Shown: positions 40,288-49,340 of the stretch, in pieces
Position numbering within the stretch: position 1 is the stretch's first letter
Layout: every line of letters starts with the position of its first letter
Assembly: GCA_020852055.1 (NCBI GenBank)
Contig: JADZBP010000026.1
Location: 1-64,000 of the forward strand
Direction: 5' to 3'
DNA length: 64,000 nucleotides
DNA from: Candidatus Latescibacterota bacterium
GTDB taxonomy: Bacteria; Latescibacterota; UBA2968; UBA8231
Notes under the pieces: model-generated
Databases searched by the model: none
Told to the model about the DNA's origin: nothing
What the model saw: only the letters and a program-made list of their open reading frames with translations
Position numbers and translations under genes: made by a program

Positions 40288-41687
40288 CGGCCAACAAAGG
40301 ATACTTCCTGGATGACCAGGCGTTCAAGGCATTCCAGGGGTATATCTACGAACTTACCGGTATACAGTACACCGACGCCAAGCGGCAATTGCTCGATATC
40401 CGGGTCCGGCGCCGCGCCACCCAGGCCGGCCTGGACGATGGCATGGGTTACCTGAACTTCCTCAAGCACAACCCCAACAGCAAACAGGAAGTCGAGGAAC
40501 TCATCGATCAGGTCTCCATCCACGAGACCAGCTTTTTCCGCCATCAGCAGCAGATCGATATCTTCCAGCAGTTGGTAGCCGGCATGATCGAGGCCCGCCG
40601 GGGCCAGCCCGACCAGAGCCTGCGGATCTGGTCGGCGGCCTGCTCTTCTGGCGAAGAGCCCTATACCCTGGCCATGGTGTTGCGCCAGTTGCTGGGTGAT
40701 GCCAAGGGTTGGAACCTCTCGATCCTGGGCACGGATATCAGCAGCGGGACCATCGAAAAAGCCAAAGAGGCCCGCTACAGCGCCCGCAATATCCGCAGCC
40801 TGCCCGAGGTCTACGCCAAACACTTCCAGCCTGACCCAGCCGATCCATACCTGGTGCTGTTGAACCCTCAGATCGCGCGGATGGTGAAGTTCGAGGTGAA
40901 CAGCCTGCTCGACAAAAAGCAGGCCTGGAAGGACATGGATATCATCTTCTGCCGCAATGTGCTCATCTACTTCGATGCGCCCACCAAAAAGAAGGTGCTA
41001 GCCGCGTTGTGGGCGGCGCTCAAGCCGGGGGGGTACCTGGTCCTGGGCCCCTCCGACTCCCTGATGGGCCTGAGCACCGAGTTTCAGCGCACGCCGCACT
41101 CGGCCTACAATTTCTATCAGCGCGCCCCCGAGCCGGCCGCCATGGCCACCACGGGGAAAAAGCCGGCCGCCGCCCCGGTTGCCAGTGCCGGAAAAATAGC
41201 AGTGGCGGCCAAAAGCGCCGCCGCGGAACCCACTCCCGACAACCGGAACTTCGCCGCCAACCTCAAGGCGCGCCGTTATGTGCTGAGGCTCGACAGTGGC
41301 CTGCGCGACATCGACCAGGACCTGCAAAATACCCTGACCCGGGCCATCGAATGCCTGGAGGAACTCTCCGCCGGCACCGAGCAACTCGGCAAGGCTCAGG
41401 AGTTCAACCGCCAGACCCGCGCCACCATCGCCGATGCCAGCCGGCAACTGATGCGCCTGTTGACCCTGCTGCAGGTGGGGGATCGCAGTTACCAGAAGAT
41501 CGAGGCGTTGCGGGTGGTGCTGCAGGAGTTTTCAGATCATCTCTTCGCCGGGGATACGGCGGCTCCCGACCTGCGGGTCAAGACCCAGGTCTACGACCAG
41601 AACATGATCCCCAAGGACGAGGAGAAGGAAGGCGAAAGCACCGAGAAGCCCATGTCCCAGGAGGACATCGACGCGCTTTTCGGCTGA
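40284..41687 (+). CDS. cheR: CheR protein-glutamate methyltransferase with CheZ-like C-terminal extension and FliM-like tail
   Basis: 'IWSAACSSGEEPYTLAMVLRQLL', 'ILGTDISSGTIEKAKEARYSARNIRSLPE', 'DIIFCRNVLIYFD'; extension '...LLQVGDRSYQKIEALR...PMSQEDIDALFG'. GTG start. Confidence 0.93.
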   Translation: MTANKGYFLDDQAFKAFQGYIYELTGIQYTDAKRQLLDIRVRRRATQAGLDDGMGYLNFLKHNPNSKQEVEELIDQVSIHETSFFRHQQQIDIFQQLVAGMIEARRGQPDQSLRIWSAACSSGEEPYTLAMVLRQLLGDAKGWNLSILGTDISSGTIEKAKEARYSARNIRSLPEVYAKHFQPDPADPYLVLLNPQIARMVKFEVNSLLDKKQAWKDMDIIFCRNVLIYFDAPTKKKVLAALWAALKPGGYLVLGPSDSLMGLSTEFQRTPHSAYNFYQRAPEPAAMATTGKKPAAAPVASAGKIAVAAKSAAAEPTPDNRNFAANLKARRYVLRLDSGLRDIDQDLQNTLTRAIECLEELSAGTEQLGKAQEFNRQTRATIADASRQLMRLLTLLQVGDRSYQKIEALRVVLQEFSDHLFAGDTAAPDLRVKTQVYDQNMIPKDEEKEGESTEKPMSQEDIDALFG

Positions 41688-42764
41688 CTATTTCAGGTGG
41701 TGGATGATGGTCGCCGCGATCTCCTCGAGCGGACAGACCGCGTCTGCCAGCCCCGCCTCGACCACCGCCCGGGGCATACCGTAGACCACGCAGCTGCGCT
41801 CGTCCTGGGCGATGATGGTGCCGCCCTTGGCCTTCAGTTGGGTCATGCCCTCCTTGCCGTCCTGCCCCATCCCGGTCATAATCACCCCTAGTGCCGATCC
41901 CCCGTACACCTTGGCTGCCGAGGCCATCAACACGTCTACGGCTGGCCGGTGCGGCACATTGGCAGGTTCCTGATCCAGGCCCACACGGCCACGTTCGCGC
42001 AGAACCAGGTGGCTGTGGCCGGGGGCCAGCAGTACCTGGCCGGGAAGGATTTCGTCCCCTTCCTGGGCCTCTTTCACCTTGACAGCGCTGATGCGGTCGA
42101 GACGGGCAGCCAGCGGCTGGGTGAAGGTGGCCGGCATGTGCTGGACGATCAGGACGCCCACCGGCAGGTCGGCGGGCAGCCTGGGGATCACCACCTGCAA
42201 GGCGTTGGGACCGCCGGTGGAGGTGCCGATCAACACGAGTTCTTTTTTCCCGGCCAGCCTGGTTTTGGGGAGGGCGGCTGGATGGGCAGGCGCTGCCGCG
42301 TGTTTGGCCTCCGGCGCCGATATTGGCGCCGGTGCAGGGACGGGCACCGGCAGTGGTTGGCGCCGCCGGCCGGCGATGGCATGGATCTTTTCCAGCAACT
42401 CCTTGCCCAGCTTGCCCAGTTCCGCCGGGTTGCCGCCGGTGGGTTTGGGCAGGAAGTCGGCTGCTCCCAGGGCCAGCGCATCCAGGGTGACCTCGGCGCC
42501 TTCGGTGGTGACCCCCGAAACCATCAGCACCTGGGTGGGGCACTCGCGCATGATCTGTTTGAGCGCCGCGATGCCGTCCATGACCGGCATGATCACGTCC
42601 AGGGTGATGATATCGGGCTTGAGCTGGTGAGCCTTTTCCACGGCCTCTTCGCCATTGTTGGCCAGGGCCACGACCTCGACCCTCGGGTCGCTCTCCACCA
42701 TCTGCTGCAGCATCTTGCGGGTGAAGAGGGAGTCGTCTACGATCATCAGGCGTATGCGGCTCAT
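41688..42764 (-). CDS. cheB: Chemotaxis response regulator protein-glutamate methylesterase
   Basis: REC 'LMIVDDSLFTRKMLQQMVE'; 'ELVLIGTSTGGPNALQVVIPRLPADLPVGVLIVQHMPATFT', 'VIMTGMGQDGKEGM'. Confidence 0.97.
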   Translation of the reverse strand: MSRIRLMIVDDSLFTRKMLQQMVESDPRVEVVALANNGEEAVEKAHQLKPDIITLDVIMPVMDGIAALKQIMRECPTQVLMVSGVTTEGAEVTLDALALGAADFLPKPTGGNPAELGKLGKELLEKIHAIAGRRRQPLPVPVPAPAPISAPEAKHAAAPAHPAALPKTRLAGKKELVLIGTSTGGPNALQVVIPRLPADLPVGVLIVQHMPATFTQPLAARLDRISAVKVKEAQEGDEILPGQVLLAPGHSHLVLRERGRVGLDQEPANVPHRPAVDVLMASAAKVYGGSALGVIMTGMGQDGKEGMTQLKAKGGTIIAQDERSCVVYGMPRAVVEAGLADAVCPLEEIAATIIHHLK

Positions 42765-42807
42765 CAGCTTGTCTTTATAAGCAGGGGCATAAGGGGGAAG
42801 AGGGCGC

Positions 42808-43407
42808 TCAGGCGCGGCTGGCTTTGCCGCTTTTGCCGACTTCAGTCCACAGTTCCTGGAGGGTCTTCTGCAGGGCTTTGGTGGTAAAAGGCTTGGTCAG
42901 ATAGGCGTCGGCGCCGGCGGCAAGGGCCTGCTGCATATTTTCCTCGGAGTTATGGCCGGTGATCACCAGCACCCCGATGCGGCGGGTCTCGGGGGAGGAT
43001 TTGATCTTCTGGCACAACTCGAAACCGTTCACCCGGGGCATCATCAGGTCGAGGATGATGAGATCGGGTTTGAATTTGGCGATCTGCAGGCCGGCGTCGA
43101 ACCCGTCGGTTGCCGAGGCGAGTTCGTACGCGCCGCTATTGGTCAGATTGCGCAGTACACTTTTGAGTACCCGCTGGTCGTCGTCGACTACCAGCACCCT
43201 GGGCTTGGGCGCCGGCACTTCGTCGAAGGGCGGCCAGTTGTGTTGCTGGAGGAAGTCTCTGAATCCATCGATAGGGATGCGGTGGTGCTTGCCTGGGGTG
43301 ACATAGGCGACGAGTTTGCCGCTCTTGATCCAGTTGTTGACGGTCTCATAGGAGACACGGCAATGAGCGGCCACTTCGCCGGTAGTGAGCAGGCGCTCGC
43401 TCTTCAT
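42808..43407 (-). CDS. Excisionase/MerR-like HTH + REC response regulator
   Basis: N-terminal 'LLTTGEVAAHCRVSYETVNNWIKSGKLVAYVTPGKHHRIPI' then REC 'PRVLVVDDDQRVLKSVL...DLIILDLMMPRVNGFEL'. Start at cat 43405-43407. Confidence 0.88.
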   Translation of the reverse strand: MKSERLLTTGEVAAHCRVSYETVNNWIKSGKLVAYVTPGKHHRIPIDGFRDFLQQHNWPPFDEVPAPKPRVLVVDDDQRVLKSVLRNLTNSGAYELASATDGFDAGLQIAKFKPDLIILDLMMPRVNGFELCQKIKSSPETRRIGVLVITGHNSEENMQQALAAGADAYLTKPFTTKALQKTLQELWTEVGKSGKASRA

Positions 43408-43527
43408 GGGCGTCGGGGGGGATGAGGGTAATGGCCATAATAATTTGAATTTTTGAAGATAGGCGAGAGCCGACAACCTGTCAAACCCGTTTCACCCCCC
43501 GCGGCGCTATTTCGGGCGGAAAACAAG

Positions 43528-44469
43528 TTAGTGGATGTAGCGGCTGATCGTGTCGAGCAGGGTCTGAGGGTCGAGTTTGACCAGATACTCGTCGCAGCCC
43601 GACTGCCTGCCCTTGTCGATATTGGCCTGCCCGCTGAGCGAGGAGTGCATGATCACCGGCAGGTCCCGCAACTGAGGATCGGACTTGATGCGGCTGGTGA
43701 GCAGATAGCCGTCCATACGCGGCATCTCCACGTCGGTGATCACCATCTGCAGCTCGGCTTTGAGCTGGTGGCCGGGGGCCTGGGCCCGGAGGCGGACCAT
43801 CTTGTCGATGGCATCCTGGCCGTCGCTGGCCTCGACCACGCGGAAACCCGCCCGGGTGAGCATGTGGGAGAGCTGCTTGCGGGCCACTGCCGAGTCGTCG
43901 ACGATCAGCACCCGACCCTGGTGCTGCTGGACCGGGTCGATGAGCATGGAGTCGACGACCTCTTCCAGCGGCTGGCCGCGGATCTCGGCGGCGATCTTCT
44001 CCACGTCGATCATCAGCAGGGTCTGGTTCTCGTCGATCAGGGTGGTGCCGATGATCGAGGCTCCGTGCCGCTGGGAGATCAACGAGGGGGGGGGCTTGAT
44101 CGAGTCCCAGGAGACGCGGCGGATGCGGTGGGCCTGGTGGATGATCAAGCCCACGGTCTGGTGGCTGAATTCGGTGACGATGGCCTTGCGGCTGGTGTTC
44201 TGGGGCGGGGCCTCGCGGATCTTGAGCCAGGTAGCCAGATTGACGGCCGGCACCTCCACCCCGCGCAGATTGAACAAACCCTCGATGGCTGGATGGGCTT
44301 CGGGAACCCGCGAAAGCCGGGGGAGGATGATGATCTCGCGTACTTTGGAAACGTTGAGGCCGTAGATCCCCTCGTAGACGGAGCCGTCCTCCCGCTGCTC
44401 GAACAGGCGGAAATCGATCAGCTCGATCAGGTTGCTCTCGATCTTGATGGGTTCCTGTTGTGCGTTCAT
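43528..44469 (-). CDS. cheV: CheV (CheW-REC) coupling protein
   Basis: CheW-like 'NVSKVREIIILPRLSRVPEAHPAIEGLFNLRGVEVPAVNLATWL'; REC 'RVLIVDDSAVARKQLSHML'. Confidence 0.92.
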   Translation of the reverse strand: MNAQQEPIKIESNLIELIDFRLFEQREDGSVYEGIYGLNVSKVREIIILPRLSRVPEAHPAIEGLFNLRGVEVPAVNLATWLKIREAPPQNTSRKAIVTEFSHQTVGLIIHQAHRIRRVSWDSIKPPPSLISQRHGASIIGTTLIDENQTLLMIDVEKIAAEIRGQPLEEVVDSMLIDPVQQHQGRVLIVDDSAVARKQLSHMLTRAGFRVVEASDGQDAIDKMVRLRAQAPGHQLKAELQMVITDVEMPRMDGYLLTSRIKSDPQLRDLPVIMHSSLSGQANIDKGRQSGCDEYLVKLDPQTLLDTISRYIH

Positions 44470-44586
44470 ATGCGGTCCTGTATCTTTTTCCTCTCCGGCT
44501 GAACCATCCCTGCAGTCAGCCCTGCCCAGCCCTGCCGCAGCGCATCCCTCTATAAAAAAGACATTCGCCCTACTTCACACCAGTTA

Positions 44587-44613
44587 TTATCGGCTTTCAA
44601 AGGGCGGGCTTGA
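44587..44613 (-). promoter_or_regulatory. Putative sigma28 promoter of cheV
   Basis: Minus strand TCAAGCCC-N11-GCCGATAA (plus TTATCGGC at 44587-44594); exact -10 match; about 117 nt upstream of the cheV start. Confidence 0.65.
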
Positions 44614-44728
44614 CGCTAGTGGCGGGCGCTTGGTGCCCGAGGGTCGGGCCCTTGCCCGTCCCATAGTGGTGGGGCGGGGCGAAAAACACCACCAGTGGGG
44701 GGCACGGCAAATTCGGGGTGCTTCTCTT

Positions 44729-44755
44729 TAAGATGAACCTGGGGATGACCGATAA
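44729..44755 (+). promoter_or_regulatory. Putative sigma28 promoter of cheW-cheA
   Basis: TAAGATGA-N11-ACCGATAA (7/8 to GCCGATAA), 64 nt upstream of the cheW ATG at 44820. Confidence 0.55.
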
Positions 44756-44819
44756 AGAGAAAGCAGAAGCTTATGAAAATTAACAAGGTAGGGCGCATGT
44801 CGCCGGATCGTGGACAGCT

Positions 44820-45314
44820 ATGACCGACTTACTCTCGACCGCAGAGCCCCAGGCGGAAAACAGCCTGGGTTTTGCCGGAGGCCCGCAGGAAGCAGACCTC
44901 ATCCAGGTGATTGGCCTGGAAGTGACCAATGAGCGTTTCATCATTGATATCCTGCACGTGCGCGAAATCGTCCGATTCAGCGAGCTGGAGATCACCCGGG
45001 TGCCGCACTCCCATCTCTATATCCTGGGGGTGGTCAACCTGCGCGGCAAGGTGGTGCCGGTGGTGGATCTGGCCACGCGGTTGGGCCTGCAGTCTCAGGG
45101 CCGCAGCCGCCAATCGCGCCTGGTGGTGGTGGATATCGCCGACCGGCTGATGGGGTTCACCGTCGACGCGGTTTCCGAGGTGCTGCGCCTCAGCCAGGAA
45201 CAGATCGAACCTTCGGCCAACACCGAGGAGTACGTGGCCGGCACGGCTACGGTCAATCACCAGATCATGACCCTGCTGGATCTGGGCAAACTGCTCGCCA
45301 ACGCACAGGAATAG
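44820..45314 (+). CDS. cheW: CheW coupling protein
   Basis: 'LEVTNERFIIDILHVREIVRFSELEITRVPHSHLYILGVVNLRGKVVPVVDLATRLGL'. Confidence 0.95.
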   Translation: MTDLLSTAEPQAENSLGFAGGPQEADLIQVIGLEVTNERFIIDILHVREIVRFSELEITRVPHSHLYILGVVNLRGKVVPVVDLATRLGLQSQGRSRQSRLVVVDIADRLMGFTVDAVSEVLRLSQEQIEPSANTEEYVAGTATVNHQIMTLLDLGKLLANAQE

Positions 45315-45354
45315 TAGCCGGGCCGGGCTAGTCGCCCGCCGAGCCGAGTCCACT

Positions 45355-47682
45355 ATGGAAGAAGATCTCGATATCATCAAGGAATTGACCGACGAGTTTA
45401 TCAAAGAGGCACCAGCCCTCCTCGAACAACTGGAGTACCAGCTGGAGATCCTCGAGGCTGACCCGGCCGATACCGGGGCGGTGGAAGCGCTGGCCGAGGT
45501 GTTCAAGACCCTGATGCAGCGGGTCGGGTTTCTCAATTTCGACGCCCTGGTCTCCCTGCTCCAGGGCTTGGGCGGGTTGCTGGCGACGCCCGATCCGCTG
45601 GGGCCGGTCGCCCTCGAGCTGTTGCGCCAGGGCCGTGACCAGATCGGTGAGGGCTTGCAGTACCTGGGCGCTTACGAGGCTGGTTCCTTTGATCCTGGTG
45701 AGTTGCTGGCCGCGCTGGACCAGCGGGCCGGCATTGCGGCGCCCACGTACCAAGAAGAACACACCGAGGAACTGCGCCTCGAGGAGGAACAGGCAGCGGT
45801 TGCACCGATGGAGTCACAGGCTGAGGCGGAGCCGGAGCTAGCTCCCGAGGTCGAGTTGACCCCCGAGGCCCGGGTGGCAGACCTTGGAGTGACTGAAACC
45901 CCGGCGCTACTTCCGGTTGCTTCGGCGGCCGAGGAGGAAGAGGAGGTGGTGCAGGAGGGACCGCTCAGCGGCGAGGTGATGGATTTTGTCCCGGATTTCA
46001 TCACCGAATCGAACGAGATTCTCGAGAAGTTGGACGAGAACCTAGTTCACCTCGAAGAGGCCAGCAGCGATCTCGACCTGCTCAACGAGATCTTCCGCGG
46101 CGCCCATACCCTCAAGGGAGCGGCCGGTTTCCTGGGCTTCACCCAGATGGCGGGGGTGACCCACAAGATGGAGAACCTCCTCGACCTGTTGCGCAAAGGC
46201 CAGATGCAGCTCTCCCAGGGCATCATGGATGTCATTTTGCAGGGCGTGGATCAGATCAAGGTGCTCCAGGCCGACATCCGCAACAATTTCATCGTGCGGC
46301 GCGACACCAGTGCGGTGCGCCGGGCCCTGACCCATATCGCCGAGACCAAAGGCGCCGATGCGGGCTCCCCGGTGGCGGTGCCGGCGGCGGCAGTGGCCCC
46401 GGTGGCGGCACCGGCAGCTTCGGCGGAGGCACCAGTCCCCCATGAGGCGGCGGCTGGCGCGCATCCTGCCCCGGCGGCGGGCGCCGACCAGGTTATCCGG
46501 GTGGATGTGGGACGTATCGACAAGATCATGACCCTGGCAGAGGAACTGGTGCTGGGGCGCAACCGCCTGCTCCAGCTCAACACCCAGCTGGTGGCCGAAC
46601 ACGGTGAAGAGGAACTGGTCAACCGCCTCAACGAGGCGACCGCCCAGGTCAACATGCTCACCGGCGAACTGCAGGAATCGGTGATGATGATGCGGATGAT
46701 TCCGGTCAGCCGTGTCTTTGCCCGTTTCCCCCGCATGGTGCGCGACCTGGCCCGCGACCTGAACAAGCAGATCGAACTGGTGATCGAGGATCACGACGCC
46801 GAGATCGACAAGTCGGTGGCCGACGAGATCGGCGATCCCCTCATCCACTTGATCCGCAATGCGGTGGACCACGGGGTGGAGACGCCGGCAGCGAGGCAGC
46901 AGGCGGGCAAGGACCCGCGGGGCATCATCCGGCTTTCCGCTACCCACGAGGCCAACCACATCGTCCTGCGCATCCAGGACGATGGCAAGGGTATGGATCC
47001 GGCCAAACTCAAGCAGAAGGCGGTCGAAAAGGGGATCATCAGCACCGCTGACGCCGAGCGTATGGACGACAGTGAAGCCTATAGCCTGATTTTCCTGCCA
47101 GGATTCAGCACCGCCCAGACCATCACCTCGGTTTCGGGGCGCGGGGTGGGCATGGATGTGGTGCGCACCAATATCACCCGCCTCAACGGCACCATCGATC
47201 TGGACTCCACCCTCGGCACGGGCACCACCATCACCATCCGCCTGCCCCTTACCCTGGCGATCATCAGCGGCCTGCAGGTGGCGGCGGCCGACGAGATTTT
47301 TATCGTGCCCCTCACCGCAGTGATCGAGGCGGTGCGTATTTCGCAGGACCAGGTCGAATCCCTTCAGGGCCGCCAGGTGATCCTGTCCCGGGACAAGGTG
47401 CTGCCGCTCATCGATCTGGGGCAGGTGCTGCAGGTGCCGGTTGCCAGCGAGGGGAAACAGGAGGCCTATGTGGTAGTGGCCGGTCTGGCCGAGCGTCGAG
47501 TAGGCATCCTGGTCGATCGCCTGCTGGGTCAGGTCGATGTGGTCATCAAGGCGCTGGGTGATTTTGTCGGCCCGGCTCATGGGATCGCCGGGGCCACCAT
47601 CCTGGGGGATGGGCGGGTGCGGCTCATCCTCGACGTGGGCAAGTTGATGGACCTGCAGGAGCGGTACCGCGAAGCGGGTTGA
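45355..47682 (+). CDS. cheA: CheA histidine kinase with an extra N-terminal HPt-like domain
   Basis: HPt 'EIFRGAHTLKGAAGFLGFTQMAGVTHKMENLLDLLR', 'ADEIGDPLIHLIRNAVDHGVE', 'GRGVGMDVVRTNI', CheW-like C-terminus. Confidence 0.96.
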   Translation: MEEDLDIIKELTDEFIKEAPALLEQLEYQLEILEADPADTGAVEALAEVFKTLMQRVGFLNFDALVSLLQGLGGLLATPDPLGPVALELLRQGRDQIGEGLQYLGAYEAGSFDPGELLAALDQRAGIAAPTYQEEHTEELRLEEEQAAVAPMESQAEAEPELAPEVELTPEARVADLGVTETPALLPVASAAEEEEEVVQEGPLSGEVMDFVPDFITESNEILEKLDENLVHLEEASSDLDLLNEIFRGAHTLKGAAGFLGFTQMAGVTHKMENLLDLLRKGQMQLSQGIMDVILQGVDQIKVLQADIRNNFIVRRDTSAVRRALTHIAETKGADAGSPVAVPAAAVAPVAAPAASAEAPVPHEAAAGAHPAPAAGADQVIRVDVGRIDKIMTLAEELVLGRNRLLQLNTQLVAEHGEEELVNRLNEATAQVNMLTGELQESVMMMRMIPVSRVFARFPRMVRDLARDLNKQIELVIEDHDAEIDKSVADEIGDPLIHLIRNAVDHGVETPAARQQAGKDPRGIIRLSATHEANHIVLRIQDDGKGMDPAKLKQKAVEKGIISTADAERMDDSEAYSLIFLPGFSTAQTITSVSGRGVGMDVVRTNITRLNGTIDLDSTLGTGTTITIRLPLTLAIISGLQVAAADEIFIVPLTAVIEAVRISQDQVESLQGRQVILSRDKVLPLIDLGQVLQVPVASEGKQEAYVVVAGLAERRVGILVDRLLGQVDVVIKALGDFVGPAHGIAGATILGDGRVRLILDVGKLMDLQERYREAG

Positions 47683-47702
47683 CCTGCTGTCCGGCAACAA
47701 AT

Positions 47703-47735
47703 AAGGCCCTGGTCTCGGCGCGAGACCAGGGCCTA
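47703..47735. terminator. Bidirectional terminator between convergent cheA and the unknown gene
   Basis: ggccctggtctcg..cgagaccagggcc perfect stem flanked by ATAA/TATTTAT. Confidence 0.8.
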
Positions 47736-47757
47736 TTTATGTACTGGAGCAAAGCGT

Positions 47758-48972
47758 CTATTCAGCCGCCTTTTGCTCCAGGGAAGGGCCAAAGAGACAA
47801 TTGGTGGTATCGTTCAGATACACGTGGCCATCCTTGAGCAGGAGCTTGCATTTCATGGTCTGGCTCAACTCGAGTTCCTTGGTCTGGGTGATCCAGTCTT
47901 CGCTGCCCACGTAGGTATAGGTCAGGTTCATGCGGTCCTTGTCGCTGCCCAACTGGCAGGCCAGGTTGCAGTCGGCCACCTTTTCGGGGACGATCTTGCT
48001 GCCGGTGACGTGGAACTTCCAGCGCGGGTACTCGATCTGGAAGAAGGGCGCCAACTGTCCTTCGACACTGAGGATCATTGGTGCGTCGCAGAGCCGGTCA
48101 ACTACGGTCTGGGTGAACTGCTCGGTGATCCGGAACCAGGCCTGGATCAGTTTGGGAAAGAGGTAGTCGTACAGCGCGTCCACCGCCACCTGGTACGCTT
48201 CCTCGCCTCGCTGCTTGCGCAGCGCCGCGCCGATGCCGCCGCTATTGGCCTGGCGCAGACTTTCGCGCAGGGTTTCGCGCAGGATTTCTTTGAAGCGGGA
48301 GATCTGTTCGGTTTTGGGGAGGCCCTCTTCCTGGCCCAGCTTGAGGATCAGGTGACGCAGCAGTGTTTTGAGGTCCAGTTCGACCTCGCGGCCCCGTCGG
48401 GTGGGATTGAGGGTAAAAACGGTTTTCGATTGCCGCCCCAGCGTGGCGAAGACCCGAATGTTATAGGGGACTTCCTTCAGGGCGCGCAACAGCAACTGGC
48501 GGGCGGTGTCCTCGCGCTGCGACTGTTGGCTGCTTTCCAACTCGCGCAGCTTCTCCAGGCCCTGCTGGGCCTGGGCGAAAAACCCCGGGTCGCTGGTGGC
48601 CTCGAAGACGATCCACGAATCGACATTGGACTCGCCCTTGCTGCCGAGGTTGTGGACGATCTCTACGTGGCGGGCCCCTTCCAGGCGGCCGCTTAATAGA
48701 TTTCCGGCCTTGACCCGGTAGGCGCCAAAGACCTGGCCACTCAAGGAGCCCAGCACGGTGACCGGGCGCGGGTAGGCCAGGCGCAGCTTCGATCCTTCCT
48801 CGATACTGCGAAGCACCAGTACCGGCCCCAGGCGTGGCTTACCCTTCTGGTCCACATCGTTCAACTCGACCTCGCCCTCGACCCGCTCGAGCACCGTGCC
48901 ATTTTGCAGCAGGATGCGGGATTTCAGCTGGTCAAGCGCGCTTTTTCCCTTGTTGCTCGCTACACCTGTCAC
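47758..48972 (-). CDS. Uncharacterised protein in chemotaxis locus (weak FapA/DUF342-like N-terminal resemblance)
   Basis: 404 aa ORF overlapping the cheY stop by 4 nt; no family confidently recognised. Confidence 0.75.
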   Translation of the reverse strand: MTGVASNKGKSALDQLKSRILLQNGTVLERVEGEVELNDVDQKGKPRLGPVLVLRSIEEGSKLRLAYPRPVTVLGSLSGQVFGAYRVKAGNLLSGRLEGARHVEIVHNLGSKGESNVDSWIVFEATSDPGFFAQAQQGLEKLRELESSQQSQREDTARQLLLRALKEVPYNIRVFATLGRQSKTVFTLNPTRRGREVELDLKTLLRHLILKLGQEEGLPKTEQISRFKEILRETLRESLRQANSGGIGAALRKQRGEEAYQVAVDALYDYLFPKLIQAWFRITEQFTQTVVDRLCDAPMILSVEGQLAPFFQIEYPRWKFHVTGSKIVPEKVADCNLACQLGSDKDRMNLTYTYVGSEDWITQTKELELSQTMKCKLLLKDGHVYLNDTTNCLFGPSLEQKAAE

Positions 48973-49340
48973 TTCTTGATCAGCACGCGGTCGATTTTCT
49001 CTTTGATGGTCTTGGGATCGAAGGGTTTGGTGACGTAGTTGTTGACCCCGGCCTTCATGGCAGCGACGATGTCCTGTTTCATGTTGCGGGTGGTCACCAT
49101 CAGGATGGGGAGGCCGGCCAGTTTGGCATCGGCGCGCACCGCCTGGGTCAGTTCCAGGCCAGTCATCACTGGCATGTTCCAGTCGGTGAGCAACAATTCG
49201 AAGTTGCCCTCGGCATGCAGGCGCTCCAGGGCGTTCTGGCCGTTGTCGGCTTCCGAGATGTCATTATAGCCGATTTTCTTGAGCATCTGGACCACGATGC
49301 GGCGCATCGTGGGGGAGTCGTCCACGACGAGTACTTTCAT
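48969..49340 (-). CDS. cheY: Single-domain CheY response regulator
   Basis: 'MKVLVVDDSPTMRRIVVQMLKKIGYNDISEADNGQNALERL...LLLTDWNMPVMTGLEL...VTKPFDPKTIKEKI'. Confidence 0.95.
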   Translation of the reverse strand: MKVLVVDDSPTMRRIVVQMLKKIGYNDISEADNGQNALERLHAEGNFELLLTDWNMPVMTGLELTQAVRADAKLAGLPILMVTTRNMKQDIVAAMKAGVNNYVTKPFDPKTIKEKIDRVLIKK

